Part shown: positions 44,691-56,464 of the stretch, piece after piece | How positions within the stretch are numbered: position 1 is the stretch's first letter | How the letters are laid out: each line of letters starts with the position of its first letter | Assembly (NCBI GenBank): GCA_021292105.1 | Contig: CM037864.1 | Coordinates: forward strand, 7,802,635 to 7,866,634 | Direction of reading: 5' to 3' | Source: Anadara kagoshimensis | Taxonomy: Eukaryota; Mollusca; Bivalvia; Arcoida; Arcidae | DNA length: 64,000 nucleotides | The notes under the pieces: generated by a model | What the model was told of the DNA's origin: nothing | Database searches by the model: none | Seen by the model: the letters and a program-made list of their open reading frames with translations, nothing else | Made by a program: the position numbers and the translations under genes

Positions 44691-44885
44691 ATTTTAAAGC
44701 ACTGTTTAAATGTTTGAACAGGAAAGATATGACAATCGTTTGATGACACAGAAAAATCTATATACCTACACGCATTTCAAAATAAAACGGTAACACCATC
44801 CACAGATTTATTGAAAATATTCCTCTAATCGGTATCAGTGGAATTTTCAGCGTTTTTTAATCGTAAGTAACATCGTTAACGTTGG

Positions 44886-45390
44886 TGACGTAATACAACT
44901 TATGTGGCAAAGGATCCACCATGCGTAACTATTGAGATACAATTATTCTATGGTTATAGCTGATATGCATAGGAATTTCTCGTCACGGCTACGCTGATGT
45001 ATGTAATTGAAAAATAACAAACTTTATTCAAGTTTATGGGACATAAAAATCGGAAGTGATGTCTGAGCTGACGTAATACGTTTTATAAGGCAAAGGATCA
45101 ACCATGCGTCACTATTGAGATACAATTATCCTATCTTTATCGCTGATGTGCATAGGAATTTCTTGTCACGGCTACGCTGATGTATAAATGAAAAATAACA
45201 AACTTTATTCAAGTTTATGGGACATAAAAATCGGATGTGATGTCTTAGGTGACGTAATACTTTTTATATGGCAAAGGATCAACCATGCGTCACTATTGAG
45301 ATACAATTATCCTATCTTTATCGCTGATGTGCATAGGAATTTCTTGTCACGGCTACGCTCGTGTAAGTGAAACATAAGAAACAATTCAAG
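44886..45390 (+). repeat. 181-bp tandem repeat, about 2.8 copies
   Basis: GGCAAAGGATC recurs at 44906, 45089 and 45270; the last two units are almost identical. It includes TTATTCAAGTTTATGGGACA and a TGACGTAATAC motif, related to the foldback MITE at 41.6-42.0 kb. Confidence 0.88.
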
Positions 45391-45397
45391 TTTATTG

Positions 45398-45700
45398 GTT
45401 GGTGGAATAGGGTTTTACGTCCCAATATAGAATATTTCACTTATATCGAGACGTCACCTGTTATAATTGAAGTGTGAGAAATTTTAACCTTTACTGTGCG
45501 CTCAGGGCAGTGTGCAGGGGGGTTTTAACGTGCCACGCCTGCCGTTACACAGGGAATCGATTTTTAAGGACCCCGTGACTTTCATTGCTTGGCGAAAGAA
45601 CATTTAATCCTCAAATTGTAAGTCTTAGCTCAGGCCTGGTTGGGGTTCGTTCCCACATACGAAACGAATACTCTACCACTGACCTACCGTAGCAGTCTCA
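45398..45700 (-). mobile_element. SINE-A, full length, inverted
   Basis: On the minus strand it starts with the tRNA-like ACGGTAGGTCAGTGGTAGAG and AACGAACCCCAACC and runs to the GGGACGTAAAACCCTATTCC end. Confidence 0.8.
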
Positions 45701-45719
45701 AGTTTATTGGACATAATAC

Positions 45720-46745
45720 ACAAAAGACCGTGACTGTGATAGTACGTACATTAGGGCCATTATTTTTTTTTTAAATAATTCTAAGAACATTTTAATTATT
45801 CTCAAGTAGTTGAGTACCGTTTTTTAGAAAATGTAATATGACCTTTACAAACATGATCATAACTATTATATTTTGTAGCTATGGTTACCAATTGTGGATC
45901 TTAGTCATGAAAAAGTACAAAATAAATCACTTCTATTTCTAAAATGCATGTGATAAATGATTCAAAAATTTTAACCGTTTTTTTCACAACTATAAAAATG
46001 ATGAAACTTTGACACCGTATTTTGCCAAAATAATGATAAAAAAAATAAATTCGGGTTTTGACAAAAAATTACAATCACAAACTATTTCATAAAATTGTTT
46101 AAAAATGACTGCAATTAACGTATATTTTTAAAAATGCTATAATGCACAAAATCGAAATTTGGACGTCAGTTTGGCAAACACATACAGTTAAAAGGAATAA
46201 CAAAATCACAAACGCTGAATGGTATATTTGATATTCTTCGGTTTGACAAATTCAAAAACCAAAATTCTATTGCTGAGAGCTTGGTCCATTGAATTTAATT
46301 CGCTTGTCAGATGTAGTTCACATATTACCGATATTAACAAAACCATCATCGTCCCAAAAACAAGCAGTTCTTTGCATAATTTATAGAATCGTGACTTGAG
46401 TTTACCACACGACTTATTAAAAATTGACAGTGTACGAGTAAGACACGACTTCATGTATTGATATATTGTAGTTCCCTAGTAACAAAACGATAGAACGAAA
46501 ATATTAAAGCTTATTCAAACAAGGTGTTTAGAGAACACTATCCCCCACCCCTCAAAGGTGAACATCAGTAAATTCTACACAAGGTGAAATATGCTTTATG
46601 AAACACACACTGGTTATTAAATAAGTGGTGGGTTTGGCCATTTAATAGATCAAAAACCACAACAAAGAATTAAAGAATTAGGCTATAAATACACCTTATT
46701 TGCATATTGCAAACTAAAAAAAACCTATTACATATGTTTTATACC
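45720..46745. other. AT-rich sequence without a supported gene
   Basis: A minus-strand frame at 46206-46454 (82 codons, one hydrophobic stretch LLVFGTMMVLLISVI) is noted but within chance length; see rejected items. Confidence 0.3.
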
Positions 46746-46749
46746 CACA

Positions 46750-47320
46750 GTTTTATTTCCTATGTTTAAAATTCTGACGAAATTGGTACATAAATATGGC
46801 TTTAAGGGTAATTTATCAGTTTTGTTATTTATAGTAACAGTGGCCATCTTAGATACACTATATTTTGAGTTCTATTTTCTACGTTTAATTTCAATAAAAT
46901 CGATACATAAATAAGGCTGCAATGGCCATTTATAGGTTTTTGCTATTTATAGTAATGGCGGCCATCTTGGATATGCTATAAGGCTGTCAAACAATCCCAC
47001 ACCAAAACCTACCATAACAAATCAACGGACCAAGTCTCAGCTCGATCGGATGTACGGTTTTCTTGTAAATGCATGGAAACCATGAATTGGGTGAAAAAGT
47101 CTATTTTTAGTAACGGCTGCCATCTTGGATGCACGATTATGCTGTCGAGCAATCCCACACCAACCACTATCATAACGACCAAGTTTCAGCTCAATCGGAT
47201 TTGCGGATTTCTTTTAAAAGAACGGAAACCAACTGGGACACACACAGTGGTATTACTATACCTCCCCCCCTCACTACTGGGTGGCGGTGGGATAATAATC
47301 GTAACTGTCATTATTACAAT
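46750..47320 (+). repeat. dispersed repeat with GCGGCCATCTTGGAT blocks
   Basis: GTGGCCATCTTAGATACACT, GCGGCCATCTTGGATATGCT and CTGCCATCTTGGATGCACG recur with AATCCCACACCAA and CAGCTCRATCGGAT, giving about 2.5 diverged units. No intact frame. Confidence 0.55.
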
Positions 47321-47444
47321 ACTTTAGTCCCCAGGTCCCCACTCTTTGACTGTTTGGAACACATAATAAAGTCTCTTATGCAGCTGCCAATATTTGGAAA
47401 TCCCGGCAAGTCAAGAATATGCATCTGAAGTTGAGGTTTTATTT

Positions 47445-47520
47445 GCTTGCCTGATTGATTAATTGATTGATTGATTTGGGATGTAACGTCCTTGTCAAGA
47501 ATATTTCATTTATATTTTTA
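47445..47520 (-). mobile_element. SINE-A tail fragment with GATT repeats
   Basis: (GATT)n then GGGATGTAACGTCCTTGTCA and AGAATATTTCATTTATAT. Confidence 0.6.
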
Positions 47521-48064
47521 ATTTAATTAAAACGGGATTTGAAAAAATTTTTTTTTTGCCTTTCTACCTAATTATTTAACATTTATTAACGAGCGTTAAG
47601 GGAAAGAGATTTTCGAAGACCTAACCATGTAAAGGGCACTAACTCTTTCTAGAATACAACCATACTTATGTCGTGTGTACGTCGTGTAGGTTATTGAAAA
47701 GTTTACACCAGAAAATCTTGATCCATTACGTTTGTTTTTGTCTTCTCAACATAGGTCCCTACGCAATCATTAAAAACCAGTTCCGCCTAAAGATATACAG
47801 CCACGTTTATTTAAAAAAAACTAGATTGATACTCTCCCCGCATGGTTTCGTACTATATCATTTTAACCAATCAGCCTAAAGACATACTGCTATGTGCGAT
47901 ATTTGGTAAGAAACACGAAACGTTTGGTTTCAAAGTTTATAAATATTAGATTGCCCCCTCCCCTGCCTGGTTATTTACACAATCATGCATTCATAACCAA
48001 TTCGGATTACACAAACACTGCCATGTTATAACTTTTAATTTTTATGAAATAAAGCATTCAAAAT

Positions 48065-48262
48065 TGGGGTTCTCCGCCGTACCAGAGATCAATACCTCTT
48101 AATGTTTGTGCGGAACATTATGGAAAAAAAGTCAACGTCACAAATTCCCGGAATAACGTCGTTTTTACGAGAAAACGTCATATTGTGCGATTCCATGTTC
48201 ATTGGATACAAGCGTTTCACAGACACGTCAGAAGGTATCACGTGGTACAGCGGCGAACCCCA
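48065..48262 (+). mobile_element. MITE-C, complete (198 bp)
   Basis: TIRs TGGGGTTCTCCGCCGTACCA and GTACAGCGGCGAACCCCA; the interior matches the 11.5-12.0 kb pair very closely, so the family is fairly young. Confidence 0.87.
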
Positions 48263-48524
48263 TTGCGATGTGTCAATTTCTTGAATACATGTACTTTTTT
48301 CATAAATATTGAAAAATATGAGCACATGACAATATCATCGATTTGGTCTATATTTCAATTACAGAAGCGCCTACACAATTTGATATATATATAATGCAAA
48401 ATTAGGTCATTGTGAAAATATTATTAGGTCATTGCAAACAATATAGCTCAACCAAGTGTAAATTGGTAAATCTATAGCAACCCAGAACGCGTGCTGTTAC
48501 TGTTAATTAGATATATATATATAT

Positions 48525-48690
48525 ATTCCAACCTTCCTAAAATGACACCTCTACATAAGGACCACCTGCTTAAAAAGACCAGTAGAATTCATCCCAATTG
48601 TTCTTTATCCATATTATTTGAACCTGTGTATAAAGGCTACCTGGCCATAAGGTTCCCTTAGGTGGCCTACATAGACAGGATTGATTGTAA
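48525..48690 (+). mobile_element. MITE-A, decayed termini
   Basis: The interior (AATTGTTCTTTATCCATATT and TATAAAGGCTACCTG) is clear; the terminal ACAGTC sequences are eroded. Confidence 0.6.
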
Positions 48691-48852
48691 CTAGGTGGCC
48701 TATATAGACAGGGGTTACTTTACACACGATTTTAGATGGAAACAACCACTACGGTACAATCCTAAAACAGAGTAAAAACTTTGAAACCGTAAATTTATGT
48801 TAATTACTATTAGCAAGAATGAGATTGTGTTTAAGATCCTTGCGTTTTGGTT

Positions 48853-49190
48853 GTTATGAGTTTGGGGTTGTTATGGTCCTAACAAACCGCGGACTACAGG
48901 ACACTAGCCCCAGTACCTGGCTAAACTCTGGAGATTTATTATCACCACTTTAACAAGACTCCATTCTTTTCGTCATCATTTCCATGTATAAAGTTGTTAT
49001 GTTAATGAAATGTTTCATATATATGAGTTTGGGTTGTTATATATGGCCTTACCAAAGAGAGCTACTACAGAACAACTAGACACCTTATTGTCACTAGCCT
49101 CAGTACCCGTTTAAACTCTGGAGTTTTATCATCACCACTTCAACTAGAGTCTATTCTTTTCATCCTCATTCAACGTGATTTGTTTGGCAC
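48853..49190 (+). repeat. 167-bp tandem duplication
   Basis: TATGAGTTTGGGGTTGTTAT at about 48855 and TATGAGTTTGGGTTGTTATA at 49022 start two units, which share AAACTCTGGAG and TTATCATCACCACTT. Confidence 0.75.
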
Positions 49191-49225
49191 GTTGTTGTAG
49201 TTTGGTTGGTTATGTTCCAAATAAA

Positions 49226-49690
49226 TCGAAGGCCTTCAAACGCCACTTACGTCAAACACATAAGCTAACTCACTGCTTGTTTTGTAAAAACATGTTAAGT
49301 AAATTGACCACCTAGGGGAGTGGATACCAAATTTATTGAACGATTCGATTAAGTTTAAGGGTTCGTTTTGGGTGAAGCCTTACAACACCACTTAATTCAT
49401 ACACACAAGTTAATTCACTCTTTGTCTTTTTAATGTATGTTTAGGAAATCCATCCCTGTCCGAGAGAGGCCTATGAGAGTGGCCAATGACCGTGGACAAA
49501 GTTATTGGCGATTCGATTAAGGGTTAAAGGGTCGATTTAGGCGAAGCCTTCAAACGCCAGATAATTCCTACACATAAGCTAATTCACTGTTTGTCTTGTC
49601 AAAATATGTTGAGGAAATTGACCCCTGTCCGAGGAGACCTAGGCAGAGTGGACAATAACCGTGGACACCAAAGTTATTGTACACTTAATA
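49226..49690 (+). repeat. 150-165 bp tandem repeat, three copies
   Basis: AAACGCCA...ACACATAAGCTAA-TCACTG recurs near 49238, 49390 and 49552, with GACCCCTGTCCGAG and CGATTCGATTAAG in register. Confidence 0.75.
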
Positions 49691-49892
49691 GTTTTATTGA
49701 CTTTCATAGACTTCCATGGTAATATGTATGGTCAATAAACAGGTTGATAAAAAAGCTTCCTTCAGTAATAAAGAGATTATTTGATCAAATTACGAACGGT
49801 CATTGGCAGAGTTTTAATAAGATTTGTAATAACACGATCAAACATTTAAAGATTTAAATAAAATGTTTTGATAAAGGTTTTATTCAAATATT

Positions 49893-50040
49893 GGGTGCAG
49901 CTACCTAAACCGTAGGTTTTTATACCTTCCAAAGCTCCAGGCCTCACTTCCCTGTTGGAAGTTCGCGTGTTTAACTTAATTTGCCAGTTTTCATAGTTTT
50001 TAACTTTGCTTTTGGATTCTGATTTAGACATCTTATCTTG
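49893..50040 (+). repeat. repeat R1, 3' part
   Basis: GGTGCAGCTACCTAAAC...CACTTCCCTGTTGGAAG; diverged. Confidence 0.6.
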
Positions 50041-50094
50041 CTCAGTCTGTTATAATCGCTTTTAGTTGTAACAGTCCTAAACATGGATGCCTAA

Positions 50095-50117
50095 TTTTAT
50101 TTTTATTTTTTTATTTT

Positions 50118-50184
<67 letters not shown>

Positions 50185-50187
50185 TTT
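50095..50187. repeat. (TTTA)n microsatellite
   Basis: A pure TTTA tract of about 80 bp. Confidence 0.95.
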
Positions 50188-50304
50188 TGATTATATGAGT
50201 AGAACTATCGATTAATTTTAAATTTGTAAATCGAAAACGTTTGTCATCGCTGGCTTTTTTTTGGAAATTTTTCTTTGATTACTTTGAATATTCAATGAAT
50301 ACGT

Positions 50305-50540
50305 AGGACACCCTTGACGCCCTTAGCCTTGCAAAATCATCAGAGGTGGCAGCTACTTAATGAGCAACTCGACGTCCCTAACCTGACAGAATTATCAAAA
50401 GTTGTAAGCTACGTAAAGAACAACTCGACGTCCCTAACTTCACAAAATAATCAGAGCTGTAAGGTTCTCAAGGAGCAACTCTACGTCCCTAACCTCACTA
50501 AATATTCAGAGCTGTAAGCTACATAATGAGTAATTCGGCG
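50305..50540 (+). repeat. 55-56 bp tandem repeat, about four copies
   Basis: CAACTCGACGTCCCTAAC recurs at 50365, 50421 and 50476. An open frame over it reads repeated LNEQLDVPNLTE-like words, but the period is not a multiple of three, so it is not a protein repeat. Confidence 0.82.
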
Positions 50541-50544
50541 TCCT

Positions 50545-51365
50545 TTCGAAATTATTGTAAGCATTTTTTCAGAACACTTCATTTATGAATCCAAATGCTT
50601 ACTACGCGGGCCAAATAAAGATGAACGTAAATACTTAATATTTTTAATAAATACAATAATGATTAAACTTCGTGAATATAAAAATATCTTTGGACCTAGT
50701 TTATACGAATTTCAGTCTAAGGATAGCTTCGAAAAACTAACCCCATGTTTGATAAATTGATCACGATAACACGACGAAGAAAGTTATGCTGGTTTTTTTT
50801 CAGTGCACAGCACATGAACCTGTTCACATGGCACGATAGTTTGCTATCTAAAATGACAATTTTCATTTTCTTTCACCGCTGTTCTTGACATTGTATTGCC
50901 CACAAGTTCAAAATTCGATAGCAACAAACAAATGCTTAAATAAATTTTTTAATGAAAACGTAATTATTATAATCTTTTTCATTTATTTATTTATTAAATA
51001 TATACGTAATTAATTGAAATGCCTTGTTTTGCTTCAAGTTTTTTAGAGTATTTGTGAACCCGGTATGTTATTATCCTTTAAATTAAATTAAATTTAAATT
51101 TGAAAATAAACGCATTCCGTATGACTATTTTAGTGAAAATTTATATTAAAAATAAATATAATTATGTTACATAATTACAATAACATATTTTAATTTGAAA
51201 ATCAGTTATATTAACTTATTTTAAATGAAATGAAAAAGTATATCCTTATAGACATATAGCAAATATTGTTTGTTCCTGCAGTTATGTAATAATTATTTAT
51301 ATTTCCAGTGCCACACGACATTGGTGCGCTGTACATTAAAAATTGTAATTAGTGGCGTGGAAATA
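50545..51365. other. AT-rich sequence, nothing recognised
   Basis: Very AT-rich from about 50940 to 51300; no exon or repeat family seen. Confidence 0.3.
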
Positions 51366-51369
51366 ATTA

Positions 51370-51684
51370 TACAGTCAAACCTGTCTATAAAGGTCACCCA
51401 AGGGGATCAGTAAAAGTGCACTTACGATGCTGATGGTCCTCATATGCAGGTTAAAATCACATAAAAATAGAAGTTGGGATAAAAAGTAACTGGACTTTAA
51501 AGGCAGATAACCAGTATAAGTAGGTTTAAATCACATGAAAAAAGAGCAACTGGCATAAAAATTTACCGGCCTTCAAAAGCAGGTGGTTCTAATACACAGG
51601 TTCAGATCAATGAGCATTTGCGATAAAATAGATTACTAGCGTTTAAAAGCAGGTGGTCCTTATATAGAGGTGACCTTTAAGACA
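51370..51684 (-). mobile_element. MITE-A, internally expanded copy
   Basis: Left terminus TACAGTCAAACCTGTC; the interior has three diverged units each with AAAGCAGGTGGT or similar, making it about 315 bp instead of 183. The right terminus is eroded. Confidence 0.65.
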
Positions 51685-52256
51685 GAAAGCTTTTTTTAAA
51701 GGTAAAACCATGCATAACTTTATACAATCCAAAATCATATATACAAGTATCTCTGGTTTTATTGGGTATGTTCATCTTGTTGGTCACTACAAAATCTTAA
51801 GTGTACGAGAGTGAATTTAGCAAGCGCTTATATTAGGCGCCACTTACAAGTCATAAAACCTTTGGTAACCCGGTAACCGTTTTCACAATGTTTTATATCA
51901 TTATTCTCTTTATAAATATATTTTATTAAGTAAACATTTGTTTTAATTAATGGTTTCCATCAATTTTCACGCTCGGTTAAACACGACTAAATTAGCCTGT
52001 ATTTACAAACTATGAAAAATACGTACATGTATAATTAATAATAAAACAATATAATTAATTTTATATTTCATATTTTATATTTTACGTCTTATGAATTATG
52101 TTTTTAAAAATAAAAAAATATGAACGCAATAAATAAATAAACTAATGGTATAGACACGTTGTCAGTGAATTATATATACAGTCAAACCTGCCTTATAGCA
52201 TGGTCCACCAGACGTTATGTAATTAGAATCGATAACAGTTCCCACCATTATCCTTG

Positions 52257-52481
52257 TCCCGGTTTCAAAACCATTCCTTAACTTAAATCTGGCATTCTCG
52301 CAATACTTCATCGTATTACAAAGGTATTAGAATATAAATGCAAAAGGCTTACCGTGATCTTCAATATGGCATCCTAAATTTATGAATACCTTAAAAGTTA
52401 ACAAAATTATTCAGATTTCAAAATTGCCAGATTTAGATTAAGGAAAATCTTACTTAAGAAATTATTGTGAAAATGAGGCCT
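52257..52481. mobile_element. MITE-D, complete, diverged
   Basis: CCCGGTTTCAAAACCATTCC at the left; GAAAATCTTACTTAAGAAAT...GTGAAAATGAGGCC at the right. Confidence 0.75.
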
Positions 52482-52694
52482 AATGTATTGGCATAGACGG
52501 AGAAAGGACCTAACCAATTGGGCTACCTGGGAAAAAAACTTGCTTAGAAAATACAGCATACCCATTACCAAAACTAGACGGCATTTATACAAATTTATAC
52601 ATCCCGAACCGGGGTACTGTTCTACTCGGGAGATCCACATTGTATAAATGATAAAAATTAAAATTAAAATTACAATAAAATTATAATTTGTACA

Positions 52695-52865
52695 TTTTCT
52701 GAGAGCTTGCTAAACAGAAGATGCTTACCCTTCCGGAACAACTGGTCTCACTTGTCCTGCGGAAGTTCACGTGTTTAACCTATAGAGCTACCTTGTCCGT
52801 TTCAGTTTTTACTTTGCTTTGGAATTTTGATTTGGACATGCATTAGTATGTATGTTTTTTATTAT
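52695..52865 (+). repeat. repeat R1, 3' part
   Basis: GCTTACCCTTCCGGAAC...GACATGCATTAGTATG. Confidence 0.65.
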
Positions 52866-52869
52866 TGTT

Positions 52870-53965
52870 TATTTATAACTAGCTTGATGTTTTCCGTTTC
52901 TTGTATATTATTAGTTAGCCTCTGCGTCGGTCTGTATAAGAATGTGCATCTGTGTATGTTGTACCACTGTTACGTTTTTTTTTTTATTTAAAGAATGATA
53001 AAACCAGAAAAATTGTAATAAATAAAAAACAAGTAAATTCATTGAATTAGGATCCCCGTCACAAAGTTCTTTTTCGGGATTAGCACTTATCTTCAAAGGG
53101 TAACAACTCCCAGGAAATTAATATCCAACTCTGGTTAACGATATGCGCACCTACTATCAATGTTGATGCTTTGCTCCAAGTTTCATGAAAAAGTGCTCCA
53201 TATATTTTTGGTGAATTTGCACAGACAAGAATTTTGAACGGGCGGAAACTAATAAATTAATAAATATATAGATGAAGAAGCTGTAGAGAGAATGTAGAGG
53301 TCTTCATGTATCTTCTGGTGGAAAGAGATTGGAAAACTGGAAGAAACTGGTTCTACACGAATGGTACATGTCAATGTAGTGAATCGTGAATGTACATGCA
53401 TTAAAATGTCTGGAAATGGAGTTTGAAGCGCTGTAACTAACCAAACTGAATAATGCGTTATGAATAGTAAGCTTTGTACGGTGTAAATGCCAGCCATTTT
53501 TAAATTTAAAGACAGTTCAATGGTTATATTTTCATTTCGCATTTTTTACTTTTTTAAATCCCGACACTCCCGCTAACGACATGTATGTTTTGTCCATAGG
53601 GTTTTATAAAAAAAATAATTAAAAAATAAATAATAAAGACAACACTGCAAATATGAACTCTTAAGCAGACACTGCTTTAAGGAAAGTTGTTTGAAAAAGT
53701 CTGACTAATATACAGAGTGGATATAAAATAGGACCTACCAACCCACCTTTGTAGAGCTTTAACTTGGACCCGTCAATGTTTATAGACATATGCATAAAAA
53801 GGGGTTACTTAGATTGAAGGTTGTACAGATTCTTCCAACCATTAGTTAGGTCTGTCTTATAACATTACGATGTATTTTATTCTCGTATATGTTACCTACA
53901 GGTAGCATGAACTCGTCTTTATTAGCAATTTAACGAAGTTCAAAACAATATTACTCTAAGATTTC
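52870..53965. other. unassigned sequence
   Basis: A T-run near 52976 and chance frames only. No splice-bounded coding segment recognised. Confidence 0.3.
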
Positions 53966-53968
53966 AAA

Positions 53969-54362
53969 TACAGTCAAACCTGTCTATAAGGGCCGTCCAA
54001 GGGAACCAGTAAAAGTAGCCTTTAAGGGCAGGTGGCCTTTATATACAGGTTCAAATAATATGAATAAAGAACAATTGGGATACAACTCTACTGGAGGTAG
54101 TAAATTCGAACCCCGACTGGGTTTGACCCAAGACTTGAAAGTGGGTAGTGACTGTTCTTTCGCCAAGCAGTACTTTTCGGATGGAAACTCAAAATAAATG
54201 AGGTTCCTGTGTCGCGGTAGGCGTGGCACGATAAAAACCCTGCTGTATAATGCCATCAGCGCAACGCACAGGCGAAACTTCTCCATCGTCTATAGCTGGC
54301 GACGTTTCAAATTAAGTGAAATATTCTTAGCTGGGACGTTAGACGCCATTACTCAATTCCTT
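53969..54362 (+). mobile_element. MITE-A left part (53969-54085) joined to SINE-A (54086-54362)
   Basis: The MITE breaks off where a SINE-A head remnant (AAATTCGAACCCCGACTGG) begins. The MITE right end does not resume after the SINE, so part of it was lost. Confidence 0.75.
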
Positions 54363-54854
54363 ACTGAAGTGTTATTGTCAGCTCCCCTAAATACCGCTGA
54401 CCTTTTCGTTTATTCACGTACAGGGCATGTTTGTAAATAATGATAGGATTTCATTGTGATAGTTAAACAGTTTGTTCTACTGCTCATTTGCATTTCCAAA
54501 TCTAGTAAATATTTACACACGTTTTAATCGGGGTAACTTAAGCTGATTTAGACCAACGTTGTGTCTGTGAAACGTATTATACGAATTTAAGAGAAATTTC
54601 AAATTTTATATCTTTACAACTTTATGTTATAATTTTATATTCAATGAGATGGATGTAACAAGCAATATACATCAGTACGGACTTTTATTTTAATTTAATT
54701 TTTATGCCGATGTAAGTTAGCTTAACGAGTTTTCTATGCTGTTGAATAATCATATGTAAATACTGAAGGACCAGGTCTACCACCCTGTACCATACCTGGC
54801 TCGGTTATTCAGGTCATAAATTAACCTACAATAATACTCATAAATTGTTATACA

Positions 54855-55063
54855 TACAGCACAGTCCTGTCGAAAGTTTAACACTTAGCTAACAAACTGT
54901 TGTCTAAGCTCGGCTACCGAGTGACCGAGATATGGACAGCTAGTGATCGAAAAACTGTCGAGAGATAGATAACAGCTGTCAAAAAGAACCTGTAGCTAAC
55001 GAGGAACCGAGATAAACAATACTAGCTCGTAAGTTTAATGTTAAACTTTCGACAGGCCTGTAC
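54855..55063. mobile_element. MITE-B, complete (209 bp)
   Basis: Termini CAGTCCTGTCGAAAGTTTAA and TTAAACTTTCGACAGGCCTG; the only uninterrupted copy of this family with both ends. It ends about 390 bp upstream of the peptidase ATG. Confidence 0.85.
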
Positions 55064-55455
55064 TTTATATTAAGTATTCATATATGACATTGCTGCGTCT
55101 TATTTAAAACGAGTCTGGAACTTTGGTACCATTTCCCAAAGGATACGTCGCACGGGAAAGGACGCTATACGTCTTGTCACTACCAGGGGGCGTGATTCAT
55201 TTTATTGAGCTCGGATTTATTGGTTTTTCAATTTTATAAAACGCAATATGTGATATTGTCTCATTAATAAGGAAGATATTACGATATTTGTCATCTCTAT
55301 CAACGAACTTAATATAATATATATATATATATATATATAAGCCTATTTCTTAGAATATTAGAACAGATATTTATCATTGTTAGGACGTTTCTAGATATCG
55401 TGCATTAATTATTATAAAGTAATTGTGAAAATATACAGAAAACAAGCCAGATATA
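55064..55455 (+). promoter_or_regulatory. presumed promoter and 5' UTR of the M13 gene
   Basis: This is the only non-repeat sequence between the MITE ending near 55063 and the ATG. It contains a CTCF-like motif, an AT dinucleotide run at 55315-55339 and an AT-rich stretch leading to the start codon. No distinct TATA box or initiator can be separated from the AT run. The assignment is by position. Confidence 0.35.
55180..55192 (+). promoter_or_regulatory. CTCF-like core motif upstream of the M13 gene
   Basis: CTACCAGGGGGCG matches the central 11 bases (ACCAGGGGGCG) of the animal CTCF consensus exactly. It lies about 265 bp upstream of the peptidase ATG. The flanks match the long motif less well. 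Binding is inferred from the motif only. Confidence 0.35.
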
Positions 55456-56172
55456 ATGACGGAACCATACGCTCAGTTTGACAAAGCCAACGACAAAGCA
55501 CCTATTGTAACTTTCGATGATATAAAAGTTCGAATCCGTAACTTTAGACTTTTGGAAATTATATTAGCTATAACAACATTTGTTGCAGTTGTAATTTGCG
55601 TTATTTTAGCCGGAGTTTTGGCAAGCAAATCCGGAAATATTGAAAATGCCGCGCCATCGAGCAGTGCGCTTACAGGATCAAATGTTTGCGTTGAAGCACC
55701 GTGCTTGAAGTCTGCTGGACATGCGTTACAAAGTATGAACACCTCTGTTGATCCTTGTACTAATTTTTACCAATATGCATGCGGAAATTTCCCTAAGTTT
55801 AACCCCATCGATTCAGTGGAGACTTCAAATACAGTCTATCATACTATGTATCATGAAAATCAAGAAAAATTAAAACGCGTTCTGGAATCGCCAATTGAAC
55901 GTGATCAGGAATGGTCATTCGAAAAAAAATTGAAGAACTTATTTTCATCTTGCACAAATACATATTTCAAAGAACGAGCCAAGGGTTCACCATTTATCAA
56001 CCAAGTTTTGCCAAAAATCGGTGGATGGTATGTGCTTAATACGATGGATCCTCAGACATGGGACTTCAATGATGCTCTGCGGAAAACACATGTCGATCTT
56101 TGGACAAGAACTGCGTTTTTCACTACCCGTGTATCAACCGACTGGTATGACAGGGACGGAAAAGTAATTGAG
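55456..56172 (+). CDS. M13 neprilysin/ECE-like metalloendopeptidase, exon 1 (N-terminus, membrane anchor)
   Basis: This exon encodes residues 1-239 of a type II membrane zinc endopeptidase that would cleave peptides outside the cell. The ATG at 55456 has A at -3. Residues 1-31 are a short cytosolic tail. Residues 32-56 (LLEIILAITTFVAVV and following) are one hydrophobic anchor. The ectodomain opens with the family signature CVEAPCLKSAGHALQSM (78-94), then VDPCTNFYQYACGNF (98-112), closely matching the cysteine and CG-F pattern at the start of the neprilysin ectodomain. There is an N-glycosylation site at NTS 95-97. The exon ends at GAG with a GTAAAC donor, phase 0; translation past 56172 runs into an ATT microsatellite and is intronic. 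The subfamily (NEP, ECE or an invertebrate NEP-like expansion) cannot be set because the catalytic half lies outside the window. A 5' UTR exon further upstream is possible. Confidence 0.93.
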
Positions 56173-56185
56173 GTAAACTTACAAT

Positions 56186-56187
56186 TA

Positions 56188-56223
<36 letters not shown>

Positions 56224-56230
56224 AATATTA
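56186..56230. repeat. (ATT)n microsatellite just inside intron 1 of the M13 gene
   Basis: Begins 14 bp after the exon 1 donor. Confidence 0.93.
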
Positions 56231-56464
56231 TTATCAAATTGGCAAGCAAAATCACTATTATTGAAATACTCACAGGTTTTTTTTTTGTTAGATTAGATAA
56301 ACCTTTCCAATAAAACTAGGGATGTTAAGAAAATTGGTTGGCATCTGGTCCGGTTGTTCAAAGCTGTGTTAGTTTAACTAAACAGTTAGGGAAAATTGAA
56401 AAATATATACATGTAGAAAATATATTTATTTTAAATACAGCAATAAATGTTTAGATAAAGACCG

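Noticed and set aside
46206-46454. 82-codon minus-strand frame with a signal-anchor-like segment (LLVFGTMMVLLISVI)
   Set aside because: Chance length and weak start context; no downstream exon found. It could be the first exon of a type II membrane protein, but there is no second line of evidence.
50314-50517. repeat protein with LNEQLDVPNLTE-like units
   Set aside because: The DNA period is 55-56 bp, not a multiple of three, so the frame is not maintained between units.
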